Positions 35,194 to 43,671 of a stretch of 64,000 nt of DNA are shown here, piece by piece. The DNA comes from Paramagnetospirillum caucaseum (GTDB lineage Bacteria > Pseudomonadota > Alphaproteobacteria > Rhodospirillales > Magnetospirillaceae), in contig NZ_AONQ01000013.1 of NCBI RefSeq assembly GCF_000342045.1, forward strand, positions 1-64,000, written 5' to 3'. The position numbers were made by a program, and so were the translations under genes. Numbering within the stretch: the first letter of the stretch is position 1; each line of letters begins with the position of its first letter. The notes under the pieces are model-generated. The model saw nothing but the letters and a program-made list of their open reading frames with translations, was not told the origin of the DNA and did not search any database.

Positions 35194-35636
35194 TATTTCA
35201 TGGTGATCCAACCCTTGTAGCCGTGGTCGGCGTCGATGATGTGGTAGGACAGCCAGGCCGATAATTCCTTGATGATTTCCTGGCAGATGGTGGCCAGGTC
35301 GCCCCGGCCCCACAGGGTCCGCAGGCGGCTCACCGTGGCGCGGAAATCCTCGTGCTGCTCGCGGTGTTCGGCCAGAAAGGGGTAGCCCGCTTCGGCCATG
35401 AGGTATTCCTCGCGGTCGAAATGGGCGACCACGTAATGCTCCAGGACCTGAATCTGGGCGTCGACGCTTTCGGTCTCGCAAGAGCCCTGGGATAGGGTGG
35501 CGAGCACCTCGAACAGGCTCCGGTGTTCGGCGTCCAGTTCGGGGTGACCCACTTCATAAATGGGATTCCATTCCAAGGAGGCGTATTTCCCGCAGCAGTA
35601 GGGCGGCGAAGATATCGCCGTCCATTGCACATACAC
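35193..35636 (-). CDS. Bacteriohemerythrin
   Basis: A di-iron, oxygen-binding four-helix protein. Iron ligands are in place: DAEHRSLFEVL, HYVVAHFDREE, FLAEHREQHEDF and WLSYHIIDADHGY. Such proteins store or sense oxygen, and are numerous in microaerophilic spirilla. The given range uses GTG 35636 (147 residues). A TTG at 35576, giving MEWNPIYEVGHPELD and 127 residues, fits family length better, because the DNA between 35590 and 35660 is AT-rich and promoter-like. The start is therefore uncertain. Confidence 0.9.
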   Translation of the reverse strand: MYVQWTAISSPPYCCGKYASLEWNPIYEVGHPELDAEHRSLFEVLATLSQGSCETESVDAQIQVLEHYVVAHFDREEYLMAEAGYPFLAEHREQHEDFRATVSRLRTLWGRGDLATICQEIIKELSAWLSYHIIDADHGYKGWITMK

Positions 35637-35660
35637 AATATACGGATTTTGTATACACCT

Positions 35661-36797
35661 TCAGGCATAATCTCTCTCTTCGGCGGCTGCCAGTCCGGGC
35701 CGCGCCAGGGCGGCCCCCGGCCAGGCCCGCGTTCCGGCGGCCCGGTATTGCGGCGGATAGCTCATCTCGGCGCCCAGCGCCTGGGCGGCGTGCCAGACCC
35801 AGCGGGGATTGTCGAGGAAGCCGCGCCCGATGGCGATCAGGTCGGCCGCGCCGTCGGCCAGGGCGGCCTCGGCCTGAAGCGGCGTGGCGATCAGGCCGAC
35901 GGCGCGGGTGGGAATGCCCGCCTCGCGGCGGATGCGCGCCGCCAGATCGATCTGGTAGCCGGGGCCGACCGGAACCTTGGCGTAGGACACCAGCCCGCCC
36001 GACGAGACGCAGACGTAGCCGATGCCGGCCGCCTTGAATTCCTTGGCGTATTCCACCGCCTGGTCGCAATCCCAGCCGCCCTCCGCCCAATCGGTGGCGC
36101 TGATCCTAAGGCCCAGCGGCTTGTCTTGCGGCCAGACCGCGCGCACCGCCCGGATCACCTCGAGCGGGAAGCGCATGCGGTTGTCCAGGCTGCCGCCATA
36201 CTCGTCGTCGCGCCGGTTGGAGAGCGGCGACAGGAACTGGTGCAGCAGGTAGCCGTGGGCCGAGTGCAGTTCGATGAGGTCGAAGCCGGCGCGGAGCGCC
36301 CGCCGGGCCGAGTCCACGAAGGCCTGCTTCAGCCGGGCGAGGTCGTCGCGCGTCGCCGCCCTGGGGGCCGGCCAGCCGTCGTCGAAGGCGATGGCCGAGG
36401 CGGAAACGGTCGGCCAGCCATCGGGCGAGAACTTGCCGCCCTCCCACGGCGGGGCGGCGCCGCCCTTGCGGCCGGCATGGCCCAACTGCACCCCGACGGC
36501 CCCACCGCCGCCGAAACCCTTGATGGCCTTGACCAGCCGGGTGAAGCCCGCCTCGGTGATCTCGTCGTAGAGGCCCAGGCATCGGGGCGAGATGCGGCCT
36601 TCCGGCGCCACGCCGGTGGCCTCGATCACCACCATGCCGGGACCCGAGGCGGCCAGGGCGCCGTAATGCATCAGGTGCCAGTCCTGGGGCACGCCGTCCG
36701 CCGCCGAATACTGGCACATGGGAGCGACGGCGACCCGGTTGGGAACGGTCAGGCCGCGCAGGGACAGCGGCTGGAACAGGCGGGGCTGGGTGGTCAT
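35661..36797 (-). CDS. Old-yellow-enzyme-family NADH:flavin oxidoreductase (YqjM-like)
   Basis: A 378-residue FMN enzyme of the ene-reductase family. The MCQYSAADGVPQDWHLMHYG stretch with its cysteine (near 28), and HSAHGYLLHQFLSPLSNRR (near 180), are typical of the YqjM class. These enzymes reduce activated C=C bonds using NAD(P)H, often in detoxification of electrophiles. It overlaps the upstream tetR gene by four bases (ATGA), so both are co-transcribed and probably self-regulated. Confidence 0.93.
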   Translation of the reverse strand: MTTQPRLFQPLSLRGLTVPNRVAVAPMCQYSAADGVPQDWHLMHYGALAASGPGMVVIEATGVAPEGRISPRCLGLYDEITEAGFTRLVKAIKGFGGGGAVGVQLGHAGRKGGAAPPWEGGKFSPDGWPTVSASAIAFDDGWPAPRAATRDDLARLKQAFVDSARRALRAGFDLIELHSAHGYLLHQFLSPLSNRRDDEYGGSLDNRMRFPLEVIRAVRAVWPQDKPLGLRISATDWAEGGWDCDQAVEYAKEFKAAGIGYVCVSSGGLVSYAKVPVGPGYQIDLAARIRREAGIPTRAVGLIATPLQAEAALADGAADLIAIGRGFLDNPRWVWHAAQALGAEMSYPPQYRAAGTRAWPGAALARPGLAAAEERDYA

Positions 36798-37429
36798 GCG
36801 GGCCTCGACAGGACAGGGGAGAGATGGGCGTTGATGATGATCTCGGCGCAGGCGGCCACCGAGGCGGAGGGGCCGTCGGCCCCCATGGTGTTGCCGGCGG
36901 AATAGGCGCCTTCCAGCAACAGCATCAGCTGGTCGGTCAGCGGCTTGGGCTGGGCGACGCCGAGCCCTTCCACCAGGACGGAGAGGCGGCGGCGCAGTTC
37001 CTCCATATGGCTGGCCACCACGTGGCGGCCGGGATGGGCGTGGTCGGGGAATTCCACCGACATGTTGACGAAGGGACAACCGCGGTACTGCGGACCCGAG
37101 GTGCGCTTGGCCACCGCCTCGAACAGGGCGCGCAGCTGGCGGCGCGGCTCGCCCGGATGGCGGGCCACCACGGAATCCCACCACTCCCAGTACATTCTGT
37201 CGCGCATCTCCAGGAATGCGGCGATCAGGTCGTCCTTGGAGGGGAAGGCGCGGTAGAGGCTCATCTTGGCGACGCCGGCCCGCTCGATCACCGTGTCGAT
37301 GCCGATGGCCCGGATGCCTTCGCGGTAGAACAGGTCGTTGGCGGCGGCCAGGATGCGGTCGCGGGCGGAAAGCTTGTCGGCGGGGTCGTTCATCTTGCGG
37401 CGGATGTCTCGGGTTTCCTTGGTTGACAT
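36794..37429 (-). CDS. TetR-family transcriptional regulator
   Basis: A 211-residue repressor with an N-terminal helix-turn-helix (RILAAANDLFYREGIRAIGI, then VIERAGVAKMSLYRAFPSKD) and a variable ligand domain. It is coupled to the old yellow enzyme gene, and divergent from an MFS transporter. Two copies of a palindromic operator lie in the 65-base spacer, one within two bases of its own start codon, so it most likely represses both directions until an inducer binds. Confidence 0.92.
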   Translation of the reverse strand: MSTKETRDIRRKMNDPADKLSARDRILAAANDLFYREGIRAIGIDTVIERAGVAKMSLYRAFPSKDDLIAAFLEMRDRMYWEWWDSVVARHPGEPRRQLRALFEAVAKRTSGPQYRGCPFVNMSVEFPDHAHPGRHVVASHMEELRRRLSVLVEGLGVAQPKPLTDQLMLLLEGAYSAGNTMGADGPSASVAACAEIIINAHLSPVLSRPA

Positions 37430-37430
37430 G

Positions 37431-37476
37431 ATACAGACCTGTCTGTATTAGTCAAATGATACAGACCTGTCTACCT
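37431..37476. promoter_or_regulatory. Duplicated TetR-type operators in divergent promoter
   Basis: The first site, 37431-37448, is ATACAGAC-CT-GTCTGTAT, a perfect 8-bp inverted repeat with a 2-base centre. The second, 37459-37476, repeats the left arm and centre exactly and keeps GTCT of the right arm. The two are 28 bases apart, within a direct repeat of 17 bases (37428-37444 and 37456-37472). They sit between the start codons of the tetR and MFS genes. Confidence 0.82.
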
Positions 37477-37494
37477 CTTTTCCCGGAGAGCCCC

Positions 37495-38775
37495 ATGCCC
37501 CAGCCGGCCCGCACCCCCCGCCTGCATTACGGCTGGATTGCCGCCGGGCTGACCTTCGTCACCCTGCTGGTGGCGGCGGGCATCCGTTCGGCGCCCGGCG
37601 TGATGATGGTGCCGGTGGAGGCCGAATTCGGCTGGAGCCGCGCCACCATCTCGTTCGCCGTCTCCATCAACCTGGTGCTCTACGGCCTGATGGCGCCCTT
37701 CGCGGCCGCCGTGATGGACCGCATCGGCATCCGCCGCACCATGGCCCTGGCCTTGGGTGTACTGGCGCTGGGGGTGGCGGCCACCACCCTGATGCGCACG
37801 CCCTGGCACATGGTGCTGCTGTGGGGCATCGTGGTGGGCGGCGGCTCGGGCACCATCGCCCTGGTGCTGGGCGCCACGGTGGTGACCCGCTGGTTCGACG
37901 CCTATCGCGGCACGGTGATGGGGCTGCTGTCGGCGGCCACCGCCACCGGCCAGCTGATCTTTCTGCCCCAGATGGCCATGCTGGTCGAGCATTGGGGCTG
38001 GCGCGAGGCGGTGCTGCTGATCGCGGCGGCGGCGGCGGTGTTCGCCCCGGTGATCTGGCTGTTCATGCGCGACCGTCCCGCCGATCTCGGCCTGTGGCCG
38101 GTGGGCGCCACGAGCGCTCCGCCGCCGGCCATCCGCGCCGGCAATCCGGCGGTGGCGGCGGTGATGGCGCTGCGGGAGGGCATGCGGTCCAGGGATTTCT
38201 GGCTGCTGGCCGGAACCTTCTTCGTCTGCGGCCTGTCCACCAACGGGCTGATCGGCACCCACCTGATCTCGGCCTGCTTCGACCACGGCATCCCCGAGGT
38301 CAAGGCCGCCGGGCTGCTGGCCGCCATGGGCATTTTCGACATCATCGGCACCACCGCGTCGGGCTGGCTGTCGGACCGCTGGGATTCGCGCAAGCTGCTG
38401 TTCTGGTATTACGGGTTGCGCGGCCTGTCGCTGATCTTCCTCGATCTGGCCTTCGGGCCGGACGTGTTCGGGCTGTGGCTGTTCGCGGTGTTCTACGGCC
38501 TGGACTGGATCGCCACCGTGCCGCCCACCGTCAAGCTGACCACCCAGGCCTTCGGGCGGGAAAAGGCCGGCGTGATGTTCGGCTGGATTTTCGCCGCCCA
38601 CCAGCTGGGGGCGGCCACCGCCGCCTTCGCCGCCGGGGTGATCCGCACCGATCTGGGGGATTACTGGCTGGCCTTCGTGCTGTCGGGGCTGGCCTGTCTG
38701 GTGGCCGCCGTGATGTCGCTGATGATCGGCCGCAAGCTGGGACCGCAGCCGGTGGCGGAAGGAGCGGCGGCATGA
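37495..38775 (+). CDS. MFS transporter, oxalate/formate or monocarboxylate type
   Basis: A 426-residue permease with twelve hydrophobic segments and the N-terminal pattern LHYGWIAAGLTFVTLL and FGWSRATIS of the monocarboxylate/oxalate-formate branch of the MFS. The substrate is probably an organic acid. ATG 37495 follows a CGGAG ribosome site. It is divergent from tetR across the duplicated operators and overlaps the MaoC gene by four bases. Confidence 0.9.
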   Translation: MPQPARTPRLHYGWIAAGLTFVTLLVAAGIRSAPGVMMVPVEAEFGWSRATISFAVSINLVLYGLMAPFAAAVMDRIGIRRTMALALGVLALGVAATTLMRTPWHMVLLWGIVVGGGSGTIALVLGATVVTRWFDAYRGTVMGLLSAATATGQLIFLPQMAMLVEHWGWREAVLLIAAAAAVFAPVIWLFMRDRPADLGLWPVGATSAPPPAIRAGNPAVAAVMALREGMRSRDFWLLAGTFFVCGLSTNGLIGTHLISACFDHGIPEVKAAGLLAAMGIFDIIGTTASGWLSDRWDSRKLLFWYYGLRGLSLIFLDLAFGPDVFGLWLFAVFYGLDWIATVPPTVKLTTQAFGREKAGVMFGWIFAAHQLGAATAAFAAGVIRTDLGDYWLAFVLSGLACLVAAVMSLMIGRKLGPQPVAEGAAA

Positions 38776-39236
38776 CCCATTATCTCGAAGACCTCACACC
38801 CGGCCGGGTGTTCGCTTCGCCGGCCTACGCGGTGACGGCCGACGACATCAAGGGCTTCGCCGCCGCCTGGGACCCGCAGCATTTCCACCTGGACGAGGAT
38901 TCCGCCAAGGATTCGTTCTTCGCCGGGCTGGCGGCGTCGGGCTGGCACACGGCGGCGGCCACCATGCGCCTGATGGTGACCAGCGAACTGCAACTGCCGC
39001 TGGGCATCATCGGCAGCGGGCTGGAGTACCTGAAATGGCACCGTCCGGTGCGGCCCGGCGACGTGCTGACCCTGCGCATCGAGGTGGTGGAGACCCGCGA
39101 GATGCGTTCCCGGCCCGGCATGGGGCTGGCCCGCTTGCGGGTCGAGACCCTGGATTCCGGGGGGCTGCCGGTGCAGACCCTGGAGACTCAGCTGGTGGTG
39201 CCTTGTCGGGACGGCAGTCCGGTCCACCAGCCGTAA
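38772..39236 (+). CDS. MaoC-family dehydratase
   Basis: A 154-residue hot-dog-fold enzyme. The hydratase motif appears as DPQHFHLDEDSAKDSFFAG, followed by ASGWHTAAATMRLM. Relatives hydrate enoyl-CoA or related thioesters. Together with the MFS permease (ATGA overlap) and the TetR-controlled ene-reductase, it suggests an uptake and breakdown unit for an unsaturated acid. Its 3' end overlaps the convergent lipoprotein gene by 49 bases. Confidence 0.9.
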   Translation: MTHYLEDLTPGRVFASPAYAVTADDIKGFAAAWDPQHFHLDEDSAKDSFFAGLAASGWHTAAATMRLMVTSELQLPLGIIGSGLEYLKWHRPVRPGDVLTLRIEVVETREMRSRPGMGLARLRVETLDSGGLPVQTLETQLVVPCRDGSPVHQP

Positions 39237-40021
39237 AGCTGGTCTCGGCTGCCGGCGAACACCGAGCGGTTGCCGCGCTCGACGCCCCGGACGGCGCGGG
39301 TGCGGTCGCGGAACGGCCCGCCGACCACCGCGTCGTCGCCGGCATACTGCCACAGGCGCCAGCCCTTGGTTCCCCAGGCGCGGGGCAGTTCCGGCTCGAA
39401 GCGGTAATCGGCCAGCCACAGGTCGCAGGCGGCGAGGATCGAGCCCGGCTCGACGGCGCCGCCCAGGCTTTGCCCCGCCATGGCCTCGCCGTCGGCCCAG
39501 GCCGGCGGGGTATAGAGCAGCGGCAGCCGTCCGGTGGTGTCGGCGATCTCGCGCACGAACTCCTCGGCCGCCTCGATGCGCATGGAATTGGCCGGCGCCC
39601 GGCCGTTGGGCTCCAGGTCGAGCACCAGCAGGGTGGCGGGATCGGGCCGGGCGGCGGCCAGGAACATGCGGGCCTGGACGCGGCCGGGATGCTGCCTGGT
39701 GCCGAAATGATAGGCCCCCCACAGCAGGCCGGCATCCAGGGCGGCGGCCCGGCGCTCCTCGTAGCGCGGGTCCTGCCAGTCGCCTTCGCTGGCCTTGTGG
39801 ATCACCGCCAGCACGCCGCTGCCGTCGCGGGCGGCGGCGAAGCTCTTCACCCCGTTGGCGTGGTGCAGGTCGATGACGGCGTTCAGGCCGACCAGGGCCG
39901 GCTCGTCCACCATGCCGGGGGTGGCCTTGGGGCGCGGCGGGCGGATGGTGCGGGCCGGCTCTCCCGCGCAGGCCGAGACGGCCAGGGCCAGTCCGCCGGC
40001 CAGGACCCGCCGGCGGCGCAT
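39188..40021 (-). CDS. GH25-like lysozyme-family lipoprotein
   Basis: A 277-residue protein with a lipoprotein signal peptide: RRRR, a hydrophobic stretch and the lipobox VSAC near 18. The mature part resembles glycoside hydrolase family 25 muramidases: VIDLHHANGV at the start, IHKASEGDWQDP, GAYHFGTR (near 104) and LDLEPNG (near 135), where the glutamate would be catalytic. It probably acts on peptidoglycan in the periplasm. The ATG overlaps the stop of the upstream Panacea-domain gene by one base (TGATG); GTG 40024 is an alternative. Confidence 0.8.
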   Translation of the reverse strand: MRRRRVLAGGLALAVSACAGEPARTIRPPRPKATPGMVDEPALVGLNAVIDLHHANGVKSFAAARDGSGVLAVIHKASEGDWQDPRYEERRAAALDAGLLWGAYHFGTRQHPGRVQARMFLAAARPDPATLLVLDLEPNGRAPANSMRIEAAEEFVREIADTTGRLPLLYTPPAWADGEAMAGQSLGGAVEPGSILAACDLWLADYRFEPELPRAWGTKGWRLWQYAGDDAVVGGPFRDRTRAVRGVERGNRSVFAGSRDQLYGWWTGLPSRQGTTS

Positions 40022-40590
40022 CACTCGTCCTTCTTGGGCTGGAGGGCCTTGGGCTTCCAGGCGCCGACGGTGACCGGCTTGCCGGTCTGCGAGCGCATCA
40101 TGCGGGGCTTCAGGATCTGGTCGATGGAATCGACGCCCGAGGCCGGCTTGTTGCGGGCGGCGGCCTCGTCGGAATAGTACTTCACCATGTCGGCGAAGGG
40201 GATTTCCTCGTTCTGCCCCTTGGCCATGGCCAGGGCCACGGGGGCGTGCTCGGCGATCTTCTTGATCAACTGGTCGGCGGTATAGGGGCCGTAGCGCCGC
40301 CAGATGCCGTCGAGGAAGTGGCGGACCTGCTCGGACAGCGGGTTACCCTCGATCATGTGCGGCCGCCCGAAGGCCAAGGCGTGGAACACCGTCGGCTCGA
40401 CGGGGCCGAAGGCGTCGGTGACGAAGGTGGCCGGCATCAGCTTGCGGCCGTGATAGGCCACGGCGAAATAGGCCTGCGACAGGTAGAGCAGGCGGTGCAG
40501 CTTCTGCGGCTGGATGTACTCGCGATCGTTCAGCGCCTGGTCGGAGAGCCAGAACACCACGTCGAGGGATGATTTAACGGCAATGGGCAT
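40021..40590 (-). CDS. Panacea (SocA/DUF4065)-domain protein
   Basis: A 189-residue protein with the Panacea pattern: VFWLSDQALNDREYIQPQKL, then HRLLYLSQAYFAVAYHGRKL, FVTDAFGPVEPTVFHALA and the C-terminal helices. Panacea proteins occur as antitoxins paired with many different toxins (PanA) and as the proteolytic adaptor SocA of Caulobacter. The only gene coupled to it is the downstream GH25-like lipoprotein, which is not a known toxin. The frame is open far upstream to 43536, but this is a shadow of the genes on the other strand. Confidence 0.85.
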   Translation of the reverse strand: MPIAVKSSLDVVFWLSDQALNDREYIQPQKLHRLLYLSQAYFAVAYHGRKLMPATFVTDAFGPVEPTVFHALAFGRPHMIEGNPLSEQVRHFLDGIWRRYGPYTADQLIKKIAEHAPVALAMAKGQNEEIPFADMVKYYSDEAAARNKPASGVDSIDQILKPRMMRSQTGKPVTVGAWKPKALQPKKDE

Positions 40591-40659
40591 CGGGACCGGT
40601 TTCCTTGAAGCGATGCCGATGATAGCGTCGTCGGGTGCGCAAATCAAAGGAGCCAGCCC

Positions 40660-41121
40660 ATGCGCGTCGCGTTCACCCTGAACGGCAAGCCGGTGGAGGC
40701 TAAAGTCGAGCCCCGCACCCTGCTGGCCACGCTGCTGCGCGAGGGGTTCGGGCTGACCGGCACCCATGTGGGCTGCGACACCGGCCAGTGCGGTGCCTGC
40801 ACGGTCCACCTGGACGGCCGCGCCGTCAAATCCTGCCTGGTGCTGGCCGCCCAGGCCGACGGGCGGAGCGTGCTGACCATCGAAGGCGTGGCCGACGGCG
40901 AGGTTCTGCATCCGCTGCAGGCGGCCTTCCGCGACCGCCACGCCCTGCAATGCGGTTTCTGCACGCCGGGCATGGTGATGAGCGGCCTGGATCTGGTCGC
41001 CCGCCTGGACAGCCCCGACGAGGCGGCCATCCGCCACGGCCTGGACGGCAATCTGTGCCGCTGCACCGGCTATCGCCCCATCGTCGAGGCCATCGCCCAT
41101 TGCATCCGGGAGAAGGGCTGA
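40660..41121 (+). CDS. Molybdenum hydroxylase [2Fe-2S] subunit (CoxS/XdhA-like)
   Basis: A 153-residue iron-sulfur subunit with two clusters: a plant-type one ([12 protein letters not shown], near 43-55) and a second (CGFCTPGM near 103 and CRCTGY near 137). It passes electrons from the molybdenum site to FAD in xanthine dehydrogenase / CO dehydrogenase-type enzymes. It is the first of five overlapping genes. The molybdopterin-binding large subunit, usually adjacent, is missing. Confidence 0.94.
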   Translation: MRVAFTLNGKPVEAKVEPRTLLATLLREGFGLTGTHVGCDTGQCGACTVHLDGRAVKSCLVLAAQADGRSVLTIEGVADGEVLHPLQAAFRDRHALQCGFCTPGMVMSGLDLVARLDSPDEAAIRHGLDGNLCRCTGYRPIVEAIAHCIREKG

Positions 41122-41906
41122 TGTTCCCCTTCGATTATCTGCGGCCCCAAAGCGCCGCCGAGGCGGTCGCCGCCCATGACGGCGGGGAGCGGCGCTATCT
41201 GGCCGGCGGCCAGAGCCTGCTGGCGGCGCTGAAGCTGCGGCTCGCCCAGCCCTCGGCCCTGATCGACGTGGCCCGCCTGCCGGAACTGACGGGAACGCGT
41301 GTCGAGGATGGACGGCTGGTGGTGGGAGCGGCGGTGCCCCATGCCGGGATGGCGGCGTTGCCGCACATTCCGGCCCTGGCGCTTTTGTCCGGCTCCATCG
41401 GCGACCTGCAGGTGCGCAACATGGGCACCCTGGGCGGCGCCCTGGCCAATGCCGACCCGGCCAGCGACCACGCCGCCGGGGTGCTGGGCCTGGGGGCGGA
41501 AATCCGTACCGACCGCCGCACCATCGCCGCCGACGATTTCTTCCTCGGCATGTTCGAGACGGCGCTGGAGCCGGGCGAACTGATCGTCGCGGTCGGCTAT
41601 CCCCTGCCGCGCCGCGCCGGCTATGCCAAGGTGCGCAATCCCGCTTCCGGCTATCCGGTGGCCGGCGTGTTCGTCGCCGAGACCGATAGCGGAATCCGGG
41701 TGGCGGTGACCGGGGCGGCGGCGTGCCCGTTCCGCCTGACGGAGTTCGAGATGGCGCTTGAAGGAGATTTCTCCCCCGCCGCCCTGGAGGGCCTGGGCGT
41801 TCCTCCCGATGCGCTGAACCGCGACCTGCACGCCAGCGCCGAATACCGCGCCGCCCTGATCCCCGTCCTGGCGCGCAGGGCTCTCGGACTGGGAGGCGGG
41901 TCATGA
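41121..41906 (+). CDS. Molybdenum hydroxylase FAD-binding subunit (CoxM-like)
   Basis: A 261-residue FAD subunit. The FAD-contact motifs are YLAGGQSLLAALKLRLA (near 30) and TLGGALANADPASDHAA (near 107). Normal length is 270-290. It overlaps the iron-sulfur subunit by one base (TGATG) and the MocA-like gene by four, so subunits and maturation factors are made together. Confidence 0.93.
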   Translation: MFPFDYLRPQSAAEAVAAHDGGERRYLAGGQSLLAALKLRLAQPSALIDVARLPELTGTRVEDGRLVVGAAVPHAGMAALPHIPALALLSGSIGDLQVRNMGTLGGALANADPASDHAAGVLGLGAEIRTDRRTIAADDFFLGMFETALEPGELIVAVGYPLPRRAGYAKVRNPASGYPVAGVFVAETDSGIRVAVTGAAACPFRLTEFEMALEGDFSPAALEGLGVPPDALNRDLHASAEYRAALIPVLARRALGLGGGS

Positions 41907-42472
41907 GCCTGGCCGGACTGGTGCTGGCCGCCGGGCGGGCCAGCCGCATGGGCGGCGACAAGCGGCTGATGCGGGTGGAGGGACGTTCCATGCTGGAGCG
42001 GGCCGTCGAGGCGGCCCTGGCCGGCGGCCTGTCGCCGGTGCTGGTGGTCACCGGGCCGGAGCCGCAGCCCGGCCTGCCGGCCGGGGTGGTCCGGGTGGTC
42101 AATGCCGACCCCGGACGCGGCATGGCCTCGTCGCTGGCCGGGGGCGTGGCTGCCCTGCCCGGGGAGGTCGAGGGGGTGATGGTGCTGCTGGCCGACATGC
42201 CCAGGGTGAATGCCGCCCATGTGGCGGCCCTGGCCGCCGCCTTCCGTCCCGGCGGCATCTGCGTGCCGGTGTTCGGGGGGCGGCGGGGCAATCCGGTGTT
42301 GCTGGCCCGGCGTTTCTTCCCCGAGGTCCTGGCCTTGACCGGCGACAAGGGCGCCAGGGGGCTGATCGCCGGGCATGCGGATTGCGTCGTCGAGGTGGCG
42401 GTGAGCGACGACGGAATCCTGATCGATGTGGACACGCCCGAGGCGTTGCGGGCGGTTGGGGGAGTGTCATGA
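41903..42472 (+). CDS. MocA/MobA-like nucleotidyltransferase
   Basis: A 189-residue NTP transferase: LVLAAGRASRMGGDKRLM at the N terminus, LLADMP near 94 and GNPVLL near 128. In molybdenum hydroxylase clusters this family attaches CMP to molybdopterin to make the cytosine dinucleotide cofactor. Overlaps at both ends by four bases fit such a maturation role. Confidence 0.9.
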   Translation: MSLAGLVLAAGRASRMGGDKRLMRVEGRSMLERAVEAALAGGLSPVLVVTGPEPQPGLPAGVVRVVNADPGRGMASSLAGGVAALPGEVEGVMVLLADMPRVNAAHVAALAAAFRPGGICVPVFGGRRGNPVLLARRFFPEVLALTGDKGARGLIAGHADCVVEVAVSDDGILIDVDTPEALRAVGGVS

Positions 42473-43671
42473 GCCAGACCATCCGCGAAGCTTTTCCCGC
42501 CCTGGCCCGGCCGGGATTCCACTATCTGGACAGCGCCGCCATGGCGCAGATTCCCGGCCTGGTCTCCGAGGCGGTGACCCATCACAACCGCACCGCCCGC
42601 TCCAACGTGCGGCGCGGCCTGCACGAGATGGCCCAGCGCGCCGACGCCGCCTATGACGGCGCCCGCGCCGCCGTGGGCCGCTTCCTGGGCGCCCCCGCCG
42701 AGGAGGTGGTGTTCACCGCCGGCTGCACCCTGGCGCTCAACATGGCGGCCTGGGGGCTGGGGCGGAACCTGGGGCCGGGCGACGAGGTGGTGGTCAGCCG
42801 GCTGGAGCATCATTCCGCCTGCCTGCCCTGGATGGCCCTGGCCAAGGAACGCGGCTTCGCCCTGCGCTGGCTGGGGGTGACGCCTGACGGGCGTCTGGAC
42901 CTGGACAGCCTGGGCACTGTGGTCACGCCGCGCTGCAAGGCGGTGGCGGTCACCCATGCCTCCAACGTCACCGGCGCGGTCAGCGACCTGCCCCGGCTGG
43001 CCGAGGCGGCCCACGGGGTGGGGGCCAAGCTGGTGGTCGACGGCGCCCAGATGGTGCCGCACGGCCGCGTCGACCCCCGCGCCCTGGGGGCCGACCTCTA
43101 CGCCTTCGCCGGGCACAAGGCCTATGGTCCCACCGGCATCGGGGTGCTGTGGGGGCGGGCGGAAATCCTCGACGGCATGGCACCCCTGGTGGTGGGCGGC
43201 GGCATGGTCGGCACGGTGGAGGACGGCGATTTCACCTGGGGCGAGCCGCCCCACCGCTTCGAGGCCGGCACGCCGCCGGTGGCCCAGGCGGTGGGGCTGG
43301 CCGCCGCCCTGAACTGGATGGCCGACCTGGACTGGCCGGCGGTGCGCCAGCAGGAAGCGGCGCTGGCCTGGCATCTGCTCGACGGACTGAGGAGCATGGA
43401 CGGCGTCCGCGTCATCGGGCCGCTGGGCCTGGAGGCGCGGGTGCCGGTGGTGTCCTTCACGGTGGCGGGCTGCCATCCCCACGACCTGTCGCACCTGCTG
43501 GCCGGGCGCGGCGTGGCGGTGCGCGGCGGCGCCCACTGCGCCCGGCCGCTGATGAGCGCCCTGGGGCTGGAGGAGGGGACGCTGCGCGCCTCGCTCGCCC
43601 CCTATTCCGACCGCTCCGACGTGGACGCCCTGCTGGCCGGACTGGCCGAGGCGGTCAAGGTGCTGCGATGA
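42469..43671 (+). CDS. Cysteine desulfurase, SufS/CsdA-like
   Basis: A 400-residue class V aminotransferase-fold enzyme. The PLP lysine is in FAGHKAYGPTGIG (near 208) and the active-site cysteine in RGGAHCARPL (near 357), the short-loop arrangement of group II desulfurases. It releases sulfur from cysteine as a persulfide. The neighbouring scaffold gene suggests iron-sulfur assembly; sulfuration of the molybdenum cofactor is the other possibility. No sufBCD genes are present. Confidence 0.92.
   Translation: MSQTIREAFPALARPGFHYLDSAAMAQIPGLVSEAVTHHNRTARSNVRRGLHEMAQRADAAYDGARAAVGRFLGAPAEEVVFTAGCTLALNMAAWGLGRNLGPGDEVVVSRLEHHSACLPWMALAKERGFALRWLGVTPDGRLDLDSLGTVVTPRCKAVAVTHASNVTGAVSDLPRLAEAAHGVGAKLVVDGAQMVPHGRVDPRALGADLYAFAGHKAYGPTGIGVLWGRAEILDGMAPLVVGGGMVGTVEDGDFTWGEPPHRFEAGTPPVAQAVGLAAALNWMADLDWPAVRQQEAALAWHLLDGLRSMDGVRVIGPLGLEARVPVVSFTVAGCHPHDLSHLLAGRGVAVRGGAHCARPLMSALGLEEGTLRASLAPYSDRSDVDALLAGLAEAVKVLR

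Noticed and set aside
40591-43536. N-terminal extension of the Panacea-domain frame by almost 1000 codons
   Set aside because: The extension runs antisense to the molybdenum hydroxylase genes and has shadow-like composition; the ATG at 40590 gives the normal domain start.
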